The notes beneath the pieces were generated by a model. It did not search any database, was not told the DNA's origin, and saw nothing but the letters and a program-made list of their open reading frames with translations. Positions 42,622-50,747 of a stretch of DNA of 64,000 nt are shown in pieces (position 1 is the stretch's first letter; every line of letters starts with the position of its first letter). The DNA lies in assembly GCA_910586485.1 (NCBI GenBank), contig CAJUIA010000021.1, forward strand, positions 4,764-68,763, in the 5' to 3' direction. Both the position numbers and the translations under genes were made by a program. Source of the stretch: an uncultured Acetatifactor sp. (GTDB lineage: Bacteria; Bacillota; Clostridia; Lachnospirales; Lachnospiraceae).

Positions 42622-43317
42622 CTAGGGCCTTCCGTTTACCGGCGTACCATAATAAACCCTGCTCGCTTCCAATATCCGCAGCTCTCCCCCTTCCAGGGAA
42701 AAAATGGACACCGCACAGTTGGGCAGATTTATTTTCCAGAATTCCCGGTCCGGTATTCCTGCAATCTGGTTTAAGATACAGCGGTTGAAAGCCCCGTGGG
42801 CCACGATCAGCACATTGCCATTCCCCCTGCCATGGAAGGCAGTGCCATCTATGGCAGTGCCATCTGTGGCAGTACCCTCCGCGGCAAACTTAGCCTCCAG
42901 CGGAAAAATTTTATCCTCCAGAAAGGACCTTCCTCTCGCCCTGACCTGTTCAAAGGTTTCCGCATCTCCCTTAGGAACATAACATCCCGGATTGCAGAAA
43001 AAATTGTGAACCGGGTGAGCTTCGTCCTTCTTGGCCTCGTCGAAACGGGCGCCCTCCCCAGCGCCGAAGTGAATCTCCTTCAGGCGCTCATCCGTCTCCA
43101 CTTTCACATCCCTGCTGCCGGTTACAATCCGGGCCGTCTCCAGCGCCCGCTGTAGGGGGGAGCTGAAAACAGCGTCGAAGTTTACACTTTTCAGGCCCTC
43201 CGCCGTTTTTTCCGCCAGCTGAATTCCGAACTCATTTAAGGGAATATCGCTCTGCCCCTGCAGCCTGCCGACCCTGTTATATTCTGTTTCTCCATGCCGC
43301 ATCAAATATATTTTCAT
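42622..43317 (-). CDS. Histidine phosphatase (phosphoglycerate-mutase superfamily)
   Basis: 231 residues. The catalytic LMRHGETEYN (His8) and later partner IVAHGAFNRC are present, with KEIHFGAGEG between them. It is intact, but carries an in-frame insertion of three 15-bp repeats (42838-42882) that code for a Gly-Thr-Ala-x-Asp tract near residue 150. The family includes phosphatases acting on small phosphorylated metabolites. Substrate unknown. Confidence 0.92.
   Translation of the reverse strand: MKIYLMRHGETEYNRVGRLQGQSDIPLNEFGIQLAEKTAEGLKSVNFDAVFSSPLQRALETARIVTGSRDVKVETDERLKEIHFGAGEGARFDEAKKDEAHPVHNFFCNPGCYVPKGDAETFEQVRARGRSFLEDKIFPLEAKFAAEGTATDGTAIDGTAFHGRGNGNVLIVAHGAFNRCILNQIAGIPDREFWKINLPNCAVSIFSLEGGELRILEASRVYYGTPVNGRP
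42838..42882 (-). repeat. Three tandem 15-bp repeats inside the histidine phosphatase gene
   Basis: GGCAGTGCCATCTAT (42838-42852), GGCAGTGCCATCTGT (42853-42867) and GGCAGTACCCTCCGC (42868-42882) lie head to tail. They keep the frame and add a repeated Gly-Thr-Ala pattern to the protein. Copy number could vary between strains. Confidence 0.85.
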
Positions 43318-43359
43318 GACCGGATTCCTCCATGCTTTCCACTCCCCAACATACCGGCG

Positions 43360-44439
43360 CTACCAAACCATAATCCGCCGCACCTCCGCCGTCACAAGCT
43401 CCGCGGTTTTCCTCTGGGTCAGAGGACTTGGATGCCAGTCTGCCCCATAGCCATCCTCCGGATTCTGCGGCGGCAGGGCAAGGAAATGAACGCCTTCATC
43501 CTTTGCTGACTCCGCAAAAATTCTGACCGCCTCTTCCGCCTCCTTCAGCACTCTCTGGTCCATGGTCCCCAGCATACACAAAATTTGCGCCTGCGGATTA
43601 TGCCCCCTTATGACCTTTAAAAATGCTGCATATTGATCCTTGTAATGATCTTTTCTCTCCTGAATATCCTTGCACCAGCTGCAGTCATTGGTGCCCAGAT
43701 TAATCAGTATCGCATCCGGCACATACCGGCTGAAATCCCATTTTTCCCATTTACTCTCATCCGGTCCGTATAGTGTTTCCGATCCGGAAAGATCCGTATA
43801 TTCATATATTTTCGGCATCAGGCATCCATCCGAGGGCGCTTCTGCGGTCTCCTCCACATACCCCGATATAATACCATTTCCGCTCCAGGAAATCAGGCTG
43901 GCCTCTGCGTTTAACGCCCTGGCCGTCAGCAGGGAATAAGATTTGGCAGGATTTTCCGTGGCCGTATGAAAGGGCGCAAGCTCGTTCTCCGCCTCAACTC
44001 CGTAGCCGCAGGTGATAGAATCGCCGATGATTTCCAGCTTACGCGCCTTATGAGCAGGCGGCGGAAGCAGCCTGTCCGTGTCGATCTCCAGATAGCGGAT
44101 GCCGCACTTTCCAAAAGCCGCCTCGGAATATTTTACTACGGTCAATGTGACCTTTTTTTCCTGCTCGCTCTCATACAGGGTATAGACTGCCTCTTCCCTG
44201 TCCAGGGTGATACGCCTTTCCGGCTCTTCCCCTCCGTCCACATAAACTGCAATCCTTCCCCGCAGTACGTCGCTGCCCTCGCCCCACTCATTGGCATTGC
44301 TCCAAATAGAAGCCTGAGCCTTCTTTCCCTCAAAGCTAAAGGAAACCGCGCTGCCGGAAAAGCCCAGGTACCTGGTATTTTCCACAAACAAGGTCCTTCC
44401 TGTAATTCTTACATTTTCTTCCGTCGCCAAAAAACGCAT
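43360..44439 (-). CDS. SGNH-type carbohydrate esterase (CE2-like)
   Basis: 359 residues from MRFLATEENVRITGRTLFVE. An N-terminal jelly-roll domain (about 1-125) precedes an SGNH hydrolase with GDSITCGYG (Ser141), GNG (about 188), GTND (249-252) and DWHPS (Asp334, His336). This layout is that of CE2 acetyl-esterases. GGGGAG lies 7 bases before the ATG at 44439. It lies directly behind the fucosidase gene on the same strand and probably removes acetyl groups from oligosaccharides. No signal peptide. Confidence 0.88.
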   Translation of the reverse strand: MRFLATEENVRITGRTLFVENTRYLGFSGSAVSFSFEGKKAQASIWSNANEWGEGSDVLRGRIAVYVDGGEEPERRITLDREEAVYTLYESEQEKKVTLTVVKYSEAAFGKCGIRYLEIDTDRLLPPPAHKARKLEIIGDSITCGYGVEAENELAPFHTATENPAKSYSLLTARALNAEASLISWSGNGIISGYVEETAEAPSDGCLMPKIYEYTDLSGSETLYGPDESKWEKWDFSRYVPDAILINLGTNDCSWCKDIQERKDHYKDQYAAFLKVIRGHNPQAQILCMLGTMDQRVLKEAEEAVRIFAESAKDEGVHFLALPPQNPEDGYGADWHPSPLTQRKTAELVTAEVRRIMVW

Positions 44440-44492
44440 CTTTTTCTCCCCCGATTCCGCTTTGCGGAAGCTCACAATCCCATGCCGAAAGA

Positions 44493-45968
44493 CTATTTCA
44501 ACCTGATCTTAAACACCACCGGCTTGTCGCTGCTTACCGCCTTTGTTTCAATATGCAGCCCTTCTCCGTCCCGCTTCCAGTCAGGCTGTTCCTCAAAGCC
44601 CAATACCTCCACACTTTTGATAATACCGTGAAACTTAGGTAAATGGGAAGCGTCCTGCTCGCCCAGCGCCTTAATCGTTACCTTTCCGTCCTCCGGATAA
44701 TGAAGACAAATGGCATACAGGCTGTCCCCCTTGACCGTAAACCGGAAGTCCTCGGCAGTAAACACCTTGTCCTTACCGTCCGTAAACTGACCCTCCGCCA
44801 CCTCCGTGGGCCCCTCGGCAGCAATCCTCCAGGGTCTGGTGCCATAAACAGCCTCTCCGTTCTTCTCCATCCACTCTCCGATTTCCAGCAGCACCGCCCT
44901 GTCCTCATCGGAGATGGTTCCGTCCGCCTTAGGCCCCACGTTCAGAAGCAGGTTGCCGTTCTTGCTGACAATATCCACCAGGTCGCATAAAATATCCTTT
45001 GCCTTTTTAAAGTCATTATTTTCCGTGTAGCACCAGGAATTCTTCGCAATGGCGGTATCTGTCTGCCAGTAAAAGGGCTGTATCTGCGCAAACTGGCCCC
45101 GCTCAATGTCTACCAGGGCAGTGCCGAACATGAATGCGTCATGCTTATAGCAGATAACTACCTCTTCTCCCCACTCTGCAGCCCTGTTGTAATAATAGGC
45201 CGCGATTTTCTGCAGATAGGGCTTTGCGCTCTGATGCTGGATCCACCAGTCGAAATACAGGACCTTAATCCGGTATCTGTCAATCAGCTCGCAGGTGCGG
45301 ATCATCCAGTCCTCCAGAAAATCTACCGTCGGCGCGGGCTCACTGAACAGGTCATAATGATCTCGCTCCGGCATGGCCGGCCAGTAGAAATCTCCCTCCT
45401 GCTCCGCGTCCGTGATGTCACTTTCAAACTCCTTCCCGTGGCTCATAAAAAACCAATGCTCGATCCGGTGAGTGGAGGCGCCGTTTACCATCCCCTGCCG
45501 GTTAAACTCTGCGGACAGCTCTCCCAATACATTCCGCTTCGGTCCCATATTGGCGGCATTCCACTTGGAAATTTCGCTGTCATACATCTGAAATCCGTCA
45601 TGATGCTCCGCCACCGGCACCACATACTTCGCACCTGCCTTTTTAAAAAGCTCCGCCCATTCTTTAGGGTCAAACTTTTCCGCCCGAAACATGGGGATAA
45701 AGTCCTTATATCCGAAATCCTTCTGTTCCCCATAGGTCTTTCTGTGATGCTCAAATTCCGAGCTGCCCTGAATATACATGTTCCGGGAATACCATTCGTT
45801 CCCAAACGCCGGAACACTATATATTCCCCAGTGAATAAAAATACCAAACTTCGCGTTTTTATACCATTCCGGCACTCGGTATGCGGACAGGGAATTCCAG
45901 TCCGCTCTGTAGGGCCCTTTTGCAATCACTTCCTCAATTTTCTGAAGCCATGCCTGTTTGTCATACAT
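44493..45968 (-). CDS. Alpha-L-fucosidase, glycoside hydrolase family 29
   Basis: 491 residues. The family opening FGIFIHWGIYSVPAFGNEWY is followed by EHHDGFQMY (about 121-129) and the nucleophile region VLYFDWWIQ (Asp240). A C-terminal beta-sandwich follows. No signal peptide, so it should release fucose from imported oligosaccharides. Together with the CE2-like esterase gene and two GH42 genes in the window it suggests use of fucosylated host glycans or milk oligosaccharides. Confidence 0.95.
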   Translation of the reverse strand: MYDKQAWLQKIEEVIAKGPYRADWNSLSAYRVPEWYKNAKFGIFIHWGIYSVPAFGNEWYSRNMYIQGSSEFEHHRKTYGEQKDFGYKDFIPMFRAEKFDPKEWAELFKKAGAKYVVPVAEHHDGFQMYDSEISKWNAANMGPKRNVLGELSAEFNRQGMVNGASTHRIEHWFFMSHGKEFESDITDAEQEGDFYWPAMPERDHYDLFSEPAPTVDFLEDWMIRTCELIDRYRIKVLYFDWWIQHQSAKPYLQKIAAYYYNRAAEWGEEVVICYKHDAFMFGTALVDIERGQFAQIQPFYWQTDTAIAKNSWCYTENNDFKKAKDILCDLVDIVSKNGNLLLNVGPKADGTISDEDRAVLLEIGEWMEKNGEAVYGTRPWRIAAEGPTEVAEGQFTDGKDKVFTAEDFRFTVKGDSLYAICLHYPEDGKVTIKALGEQDASHLPKFHGIIKSVEVLGFEEQPDWKRDGEGLHIETKAVSSDKPVVFKIRLK

Positions 45969-46127
45969 TTTCCGTTACCCCTCCCTGATTTACACTTTCA
46001 CCGTCCCAGGGCCATCATGCCGGCCTAAGGCCAGCACATCGGCCTATGAAGTTATTCTACCATCTTGGGCAGGTTTGAGCAATTATTAATATTACTTTTC
46101 ATACGGATGTAATCTTTCATTTCTTTA

Positions 46128-46156
46128 TTGCATAATTTATTATCATCTGCTATAGT
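46128..46156 (+). promoter_or_regulatory. Promoter of the small exported-protein pair
   Basis: TTGCAT (46128-46133) and TATAGT (46151-46156) with a 17-base spacer, followed by a leader to the ATG at 46212. Confidence 0.7.
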
Positions 46157-46211
46157 AAATGTATGCCACAAATATAACACAAAATTTTCAAAAAGGAGGA
46201 TTTGCGTAATT

Positions 46212-46613
46212 ATGAAGCACAAAAAGTTCAAACCCAAAATACTTTATTTATTCTGTTCGGTAATGGCAATAGTTGTTTGCGGCACAATTTATTTGGGCAT
46301 AACCAATCTGGATCTTGGAGGTTCAAAACCAGTTACGGATGAAGATCTCCTTCAAAAACAGAGACATTTAAAAGAAATCGAAGTGATGCAGGCGTTATGT
46401 GATTACGATAAGGATAATATTAAAGACGTATCAGTACATGTAGAAGCCTCTGAAAATGAGATCCTCTCTGCAAATATTTTTGTCTTAAGTAAAGACAAGA
46501 TTACAGATTTGGAAGAGCAGGCTAAGATAAAGGAGATTGCTTTGGGATGCCTTAATCTCGAACCTCAAAAAGTCTTTATAGAATACGCCGATAATGCTGA
46601 ATATTATGATTAA
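46212..46613 (+). CDS. Small single-span protein with a ring-building-motif-like outer domain
   Basis: 133 residues from MKHKKFKPKILYLFCSVMAI. One span (about 11-31) is followed by an outside domain of about 100 residues. Residues 72-126 (DVSVHVEASENEILSANIFV ... EIALGCLNLEPQKVFIEYAD) follow the order of FliF/SpoIIIAG/YscJ ring-building motifs: a beta-strand ending in V-x-V, a strand, an alpha helix and a last strand. AAAGGAGG precedes the start, with a somewhat long spacing. The relation is inferred from pattern only, and it is not a known SpoIIIA operon. Confidence 0.65.
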   Translation: MKHKKFKPKILYLFCSVMAIVVCGTIYLGITNLDLGGSKPVTDEDLLQKQRHLKEIEVMQALCDYDKDNIKDVSVHVEASENEILSANIFVLSKDKITDLEEQAKIKEIALGCLNLEPQKVFIEYADNAEYYD

Positions 46614-46731
46614 TAGAAAGCCAAGCTTAATCATAATATTATCTATATACGTCCATTGTAATAACGCCGTATGAAGATATTTTTTATAATTTTAATATAA
46701 CGCGCAAAAATGAGCAGAAAGGAATATTATA

Positions 46732-47172
46732 ATGAAAAAGAAATATGTATTGCATATTTTTACACTTATGTTATGTATGGCTTTTATGATAGCTGCCCCT
46801 GGCAGAGTAAAAGCAGAAGAATATACCAACGAAGAACCAATATATTATACTACCGAACAAGGCAGATTTGTTAATGACATTGATGAATATTTGGCGCAGC
46901 TAAATGCCGGAATGATTGCGCCCTATAATCCAACACTGACAGATCATGTGCCTGGAATTATGACTTTTTCCCTGTCAGAACCGTCTAAAAAATGTAGTAA
47001 TATTTTTGGTCATAAATGGGGACGCTGGTCTGATTGGGAAGAGGTCCGCAGGTATCATTACACAACCGGAACATGTATGGTTGTAATGGAAAGATATCAT
47101 TATTGTTCAAGAAAACACTGTGACGCTTCTCAAACAGAAACAGACAATGTATGGGTTCAATGTGTCCATTAA
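46732..47172 (+). CDS. Small secreted Cys/His-rich protein
   Basis: 146 residues. A signal peptide (KKKYVLHIFTLMLCMAFMIA, cut about residue 28) is followed by an outside part with Cys and His in the second half, including CSNIFGHKWGRWSDW and YHYCSRKHCDASQTE. These pairs may bind a metal or form disulfides. It follows the ring-building-like gene by 118 bases and precedes a clear terminator, so the two may form one unit. Function unknown. Confidence 0.75.
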   Translation: MKKKYVLHIFTLMLCMAFMIAAPGRVKAEEYTNEEPIYYTTEQGRFVNDIDEYLAQLNAGMIAPYNPTLTDHVPGIMTFSLSEPSKKCSNIFGHKWGRWSDWEEVRRYHYTTGTCMVVMERYHYCSRKHCDASQTETDNVWVQCVH

Positions 47173-47263
47173 TAATACAGTATACACATCTCTTACAAAC
47201 CCTATGATAAGGGATTCTGCCAAAATATTCTCAGTGGCGCAAACATGAAAATATAATGAAAGA

Positions 47264-47303
47264 AAAACTCTCAGTTCGGAGACAAGTTCGATCTGAGAGT
47301 TTT
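47264..47303 (+). terminator. Terminator after the secreted Cys/His-rich protein gene
   Basis: A perfect 11-bp stem AAAACTCTCAG/CTGAGAGTTTT with the T-run partly inside the stem. Confidence 0.75.
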
Positions 47304-47347
47304 CTGCTTTCACGATAAAACGGGCTTAGATACCCCTGTCAGGAACG

Positions 47348-47449
47348 GATTCCGGAAAATACAGGGACGCCAGATATGCCCCCGGAATCCGCACCAAAAG
47401 TGCCGACGCCACGTTATGTATAAAGGAAAACACCAAAGCAAAAACGGCA
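47348..47449 (-). pseudogene. Remnant of a MATE transporter gene
   Basis: Positions 47348-47429 match 53288-53369 of the intact MATE gene with only three differences. Positions 47422-47449 match 54199-54226 of the same gene with three differences. Joining the two at the shared AAAGG deletes about 830 bases. It is therefore the leftover of a second, nearly identical MATE copy collapsed by a microhomology deletion. Confidence 0.85.
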
Positions 47450-47575
47450 TAAATGTTTTTTCTATTTGTTCTATCCTGTGCATTTAACGATATTAGGATT
47501 ACTAAAATGGGGTATCCAGTGACGTTTTGTAAAGGACTTTTTAATCAGATTCACAAAAAATGTACATATCAGGGC
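47450..47575. other. Intergenic stretch between the MATE remnant and the Rpn-type fragment
   Basis: AT-rich, no gene or repeat that I can support. Confidence 0.5.
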
Positions 47576-47609
47576 AAAAAAAGACCAGGAACCTGTTTTT
47601 AGATTCCTG
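47576..47609 (-). terminator. Terminator behind the Rpn-type fragment
   Basis: On the minus strand a CAGGAA/TTCCTG stem is followed by seven T (47576-47582 read as A on the plus strand). Confidence 0.7.
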
Positions 47610-47622
47610 ACCTACGGTTTTA

Positions 47623-47877
47623 CTATACTGTCCGCTCTGCTTTCAGTTTTTTTACTTCATCAAGTGAAAGTCCTGCGTATTCCGCAATTTTTTCAAGTGT
47701 CAACATTCCGTCTGCTAACATTCTTTTAGCAACCTCTTTCAAAGATTCTTTTCTCATATCCTCCATCATTTTACACATTTCTTGAACTCCTTTCGGGTTT
47801 TCTTTCAAATATCTTGTTCGTTCTGCCATCAGTTCAAAATTCATATCAGCTGCCTGGGTACAGTTAAAATCGTGCAT
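47623..47877 (-). pseudogene. C-terminal fragment of an Rpn-type (PD-(D/E)XK) transposase-like nuclease
   Basis: 84 codons reading MNFELMAERTRYLKENPKGV, then VKKLKAERTV. This is the usual C-terminal helical tail of Rpn-family recombination-promoting nucleases, in which LSLDEVKKL-type repeats follow a PD-(D/E)XK domain. The nuclease domain is missing, so this is a remnant. Upstream the sequence 47878-48028 has another coding-like stretch (DDRFDTGIETVKDGNNRF) and a 15-bp tandem duplication. Confidence 0.75.
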
Positions 47878-47995
47878 GAATAGCGCCTCGCATTTCTGGA
47901 TCCCGGCTTGTTTGCAATAATACGAAATCTGTTATTTCCATCCTTTACGGTCTCGATACCAGTATCAAAACGATCATCTGTAAAATAGCATACCT

Positions 47996-48025
47996 TCTTT
48001 AAGCAGTTGTTCTTTAAGCAGTTGT
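47996..48025 (-). repeat. Two tandem 15-bp copies of TCTTTAAGCAGTTGT
   Basis: Perfect head-to-tail duplication (47996-48010 and 48011-48025). On the minus strand it reads as a repeated E-Q-L-L-K. It lies between the Rpn fragment and the kinase stop. Confidence 0.8.
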
Positions 48026-48028
48026 CCT

Positions 48029-49246
48029 TTACGCCATTTTAACAACAAGCGTTATAAAAAAACATCCCTCCCGAATATCCGCATATACCGCTCCGTTCAT
48101 AAGCCCCATCAGTCTGCGGCATATGAAAAGACCAAGCCCGTTGCCCTGCACCCCGTTCGCATTATTTCCGCGATGAAAGCTCTCAAATATCTGCGGCAGC
48201 TCTTTACCTTCAAGCGTGCAGCCTGTATTTGCTACCGTGATAAGCTTACAGCCGTCCATCTTATCAAAGCTGATCTCGATTCGCCTGCCGTCACCGTATT
48301 TGATCGCATTTTCAAGCAGATTCTGCAGGCACTCCGCAAGGCGATCAGGGTCGCAGGAAAGAATACAGTCCTCCGTTTTTTGAATTACCAGCTCCGTTCC
48401 CCGCATGGCAAAGCAGGGTGCATATCTCGCCTCTATTCTTGTGATGACAGCACTTAGAAATGCCTCCCCCGGTGTGACCTCAAAGCTCATAAAGTCCTCG
48501 CTTGCCGCCTTTGTGATCTCACTGACAAAACGCTCTATCTCATCCGCACGGGAGTTGATGCTTTCCGCAGCAGCACGTCGTTTTTCCTCGTCCTTGTATA
48601 ATCCCCTGGCAAGTACCTTTGCACCAAGCTTTATTGCTGACAAGGGCGTTTTGATGTCATGGGAAAGAGAGAGCAGCAGGAGTTTTTTGTCCCGCTGCAT
48701 GGCGATTTCTTTTTTGCGGCTGTCCTCGATACTCTCACGCAGGAGATTCACACTCCATGTAAATTTTCCAAAGAAGCGGCTTTTTTCCTCCGGAATCGGA
48801 ACCGCAAGATTGCCCCTTGCCAGCTCCTGAGAGACATCGTTCAGCCTGTTGAAGGGCACAAGGATATGCTTCCGAATATAATACAAAAGCCACAGCATCA
48901 GCAGGAACAGCGCGCCAAATGCACCGTTTACGGCCGCAATGCCGCGCTGTCCGTTTCCGATAGTGTACTCCACACGATACAGCGCGCCGCCTGCTTTGAT
49001 AATCAGACAATGCGCATCGGAGCTGTACAGGTCATCGCCTTCCGCCTGGAATACCCCTGTAATATGGGGATATTTTTCAAGCTCAAAGCTTCCCGTCTCC
49101 GCTATCTCATTTGCCAGCCGTTTGGCCTCCACGCGATAAATACCCTCATTGCTGTTTTTTACTCCCACAAGAAACAGATTGCAAACCGCCGTCAGCAAAA
49201 GAAATACCATTATCACTGCCATACACAGTCTTCTGAAAGCTTTCAT
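48029..49246 (-). CDS. Sensor histidine kinase
   Basis: 405 residues. Two spans at about 8-28 and 109-128 enclose an outside loop of about 80 residues, followed by a HAMP-like linker. The phospho-acceptor is His196 (SLSHDIKTPLSA). The HATPase domain follows (LLENAIKYGDGRRIEI, GNGLGLFICRRLMGLM). The gene overlaps the regulator by 4 bp and is last in the permease-ATPase-regulator-kinase unit. Confidence 0.93.
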   Translation of the reverse strand: MKAFRRLCMAVIMVFLLLTAVCNLFLVGVKNSNEGIYRVEAKRLANEIAETGSFELEKYPHITGVFQAEGDDLYSSDAHCLIIKAGGALYRVEYTIGNGQRGIAAVNGAFGALFLLMLWLLYYIRKHILVPFNRLNDVSQELARGNLAVPIPEEKSRFFGKFTWSVNLLRESIEDSRKKEIAMQRDKKLLLLSLSHDIKTPLSAIKLGAKVLARGLYKDEEKRRAAAESINSRADEIERFVSEITKAASEDFMSFEVTPGEAFLSAVITRIEARYAPCFAMRGTELVIQKTEDCILSCDPDRLAECLQNLLENAIKYGDGRRIEISFDKMDGCKLITVANTGCTLEGKELPQIFESFHRGNNANGVQGNGLGLFICRRLMGLMNGAVYADIREGCFFITLVVKMA

Positions 49247-49905
49247 ACAAACTTATACCCCACACCCCAGACGGTCAGCAAACGCTTTGCATTCTTAGGA
49301 TCATCACCCAGCTTCTGACGAAGTCGATTGATATGCACATGGAGCGTCTGTAGCTCCGAATCACTGTCGCTGCCCCAGACAGTACGAAACAGGTACTCTT
49401 TTTTCAAAGCTTTACCCTGATTCTCAAGCAGAAGCGCCAACAGGTCAAATTCCTTGGCCGGCAGTTCCAGGGGCTTTCCGTCGATGACCGCTGTTTTATC
49501 TGCAAGATTGAGGGTCACACCGTCCGCCGACAATAGATTGCGCTGATACCGCCGCTTAAATATCCCCTTGATCTTAGCGATCAGAAGATCAATGTCATAG
49601 GGCTTTTCAATATAATCGTCCGCCCCCAGGTCAAAGCCGTTCAGCTTGTCCTCCTTGCCTGTCCTTGAACTGACAATCAATATGGGCGTATCCGCACTTT
49701 CCCGCAGTTTGGAGCAGACCGCAAAGCCGTTTCCATCGGGGAGATTGATGTCAAGCACCACAAGCCTTGCGCCATATCGTTCAAAGAGCTGCCCTGCACG
49801 CTCTCCGCTGTCCACACTTGACACAGTATAGCCCTCGTCACGCAGAAAGTCCGTCAACAAGCCGGCCAGCTCCTTATCGTCTTCCACAATCAAAATATCA
49901 ATCAT
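49243..49905 (-). CDS. OmpR-family response regulator
   Basis: 220 residues. Acidic residues at 9-10, phospho-accepting Asp52 (LDINLPDG), Lys101 (YIEKPYD), and a winged-helix domain ending RLLTVWGVGYKFV. It lies between the ATPase gene (19 bases upstream) and its kinase. The regulator follows the transporter genes here, the reverse of the two modules at the left. Confidence 0.94.
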   Translation of the reverse strand: MIDILIVEDDKELAGLLTDFLRDEGYTVSSVDSGERAGQLFERYGARLVVLDINLPDGNGFAVCSKLRESADTPILIVSSRTGKEDKLNGFDLGADDYIEKPYDIDLLIAKIKGIFKRRYQRNLLSADGVTLNLADKTAVIDGKPLELPAKEFDLLALLLENQGKALKKEYLFRTVWGSDSDSELQTLHVHINRLRQKLGDDPKNAKRLLTVWGVGYKFV

Positions 49906-49924
49906 AAAATCACCTCTGCAAATA

Positions 49925-50698
49925 TCACCAGCCCTGTTCCATAAGCCAGTTGTTCAGCTCTCTTTCGCGGTCGCGAAGCTCCCTGTCACCGCCGTTAAAA
50001 TGTCCCATTTCCTTTTCCCCAACGATACCGCCGTCCACAAGGTAAAGCACCCTGCTGCACTTAGCGGCAACCTTTGAATCATGGGTCACGCACATGATCG
50101 TAGTACCATCGCGGTTTAAGGAGAGCAGCTCGTTCATGACCTCATCGGAGCTGGCACGGTTTAATGCGCCTGTGGGCTCGTCAGCAAAGATCATCCTGGG
50201 ATTGTTTATCATACTCCGGCAGATACAGGCCCTCTGAAGCTGTCCGCCCGATACCTCGTTGATGTCGTTGCCGCCCACGCTGTCGATGCCAAGCCTGCGC
50301 ATGAGCGCTCGGCCCCGCTCTTCGGTCTGCCTGCGGCTCTCTGCATTCTTTTTCGACTTTACCGCAGGAAAAATAATATTGTCAAGCACCGAAAGATTTT
50401 TCATCATGTACATCTGCTGGAAAATGAAGCCCATTTCGTCCAGTCTGAGCCTTGCAAGCTCCTTATCGCCCAGCTTTGCCGTCTCCTTGCCGTTAAAGAA
50501 CACCTTGCCCGCGGTCACTCTGTCCATTCCCGAAACGCAGTAGAGCAGCGTGCTTTTGCCTGAGCCTGAGGGTCCCATGACCGCTACCATTTCCCCTTCG
50601 CTGATCGTCAGATCGACGTTTTTCAACACATTGTTCTGATGCTTGTTCACGATATATGTCTTGCAAAGTCCCTTTGTCTGTAAAACCGCATGATTCAT
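49925..50698 (-). CDS. ABC transporter ATP-binding protein (LolD/MacB type)
   Basis: 257 residues. Walker A GPSGSGKST at 42-50, signature VSGGQLQR and Walker B MIFADEPTGALN, with an H-loop CVTHDS. Note Asn instead of Asp in the D-loop (GALN). It powers the FtsX permease encoded 49 bases before it. Start codon preceded by a GGAGG-like site. Confidence 0.92.
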   Translation of the reverse strand: MNHAVLQTKGLCKTYIVNKHQNNVLKNVDLTISEGEMVAVMGPSGSGKSTLLYCVSGMDRVTAGKVFFNGKETAKLGDKELARLRLDEMGFIFQQMYMMKNLSVLDNIIFPAVKSKKNAESRRQTEERGRALMRRLGIDSVGGNDINEVSGGQLQRACICRSMINNPRMIFADEPTGALNRASSDEVMNELLSLNRDGTTIMCVTHDSKVAAKCSRVLYLVDGGIVGEKEMGHFNGGDRELRDRERELNNWLMEQGW

Positions 50699-50747
50699 TC
50701 TATTGTCCTCCTTATTCCAGTTGGTGTTTCTCTATTTCGAAACTATT

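Noticed and set aside
45141..46028. 295-codon plus-strand open frame over the fucosidase gene
   Set aside because: Shadow of the GH29 gene; no motif and no ribosome binding site.
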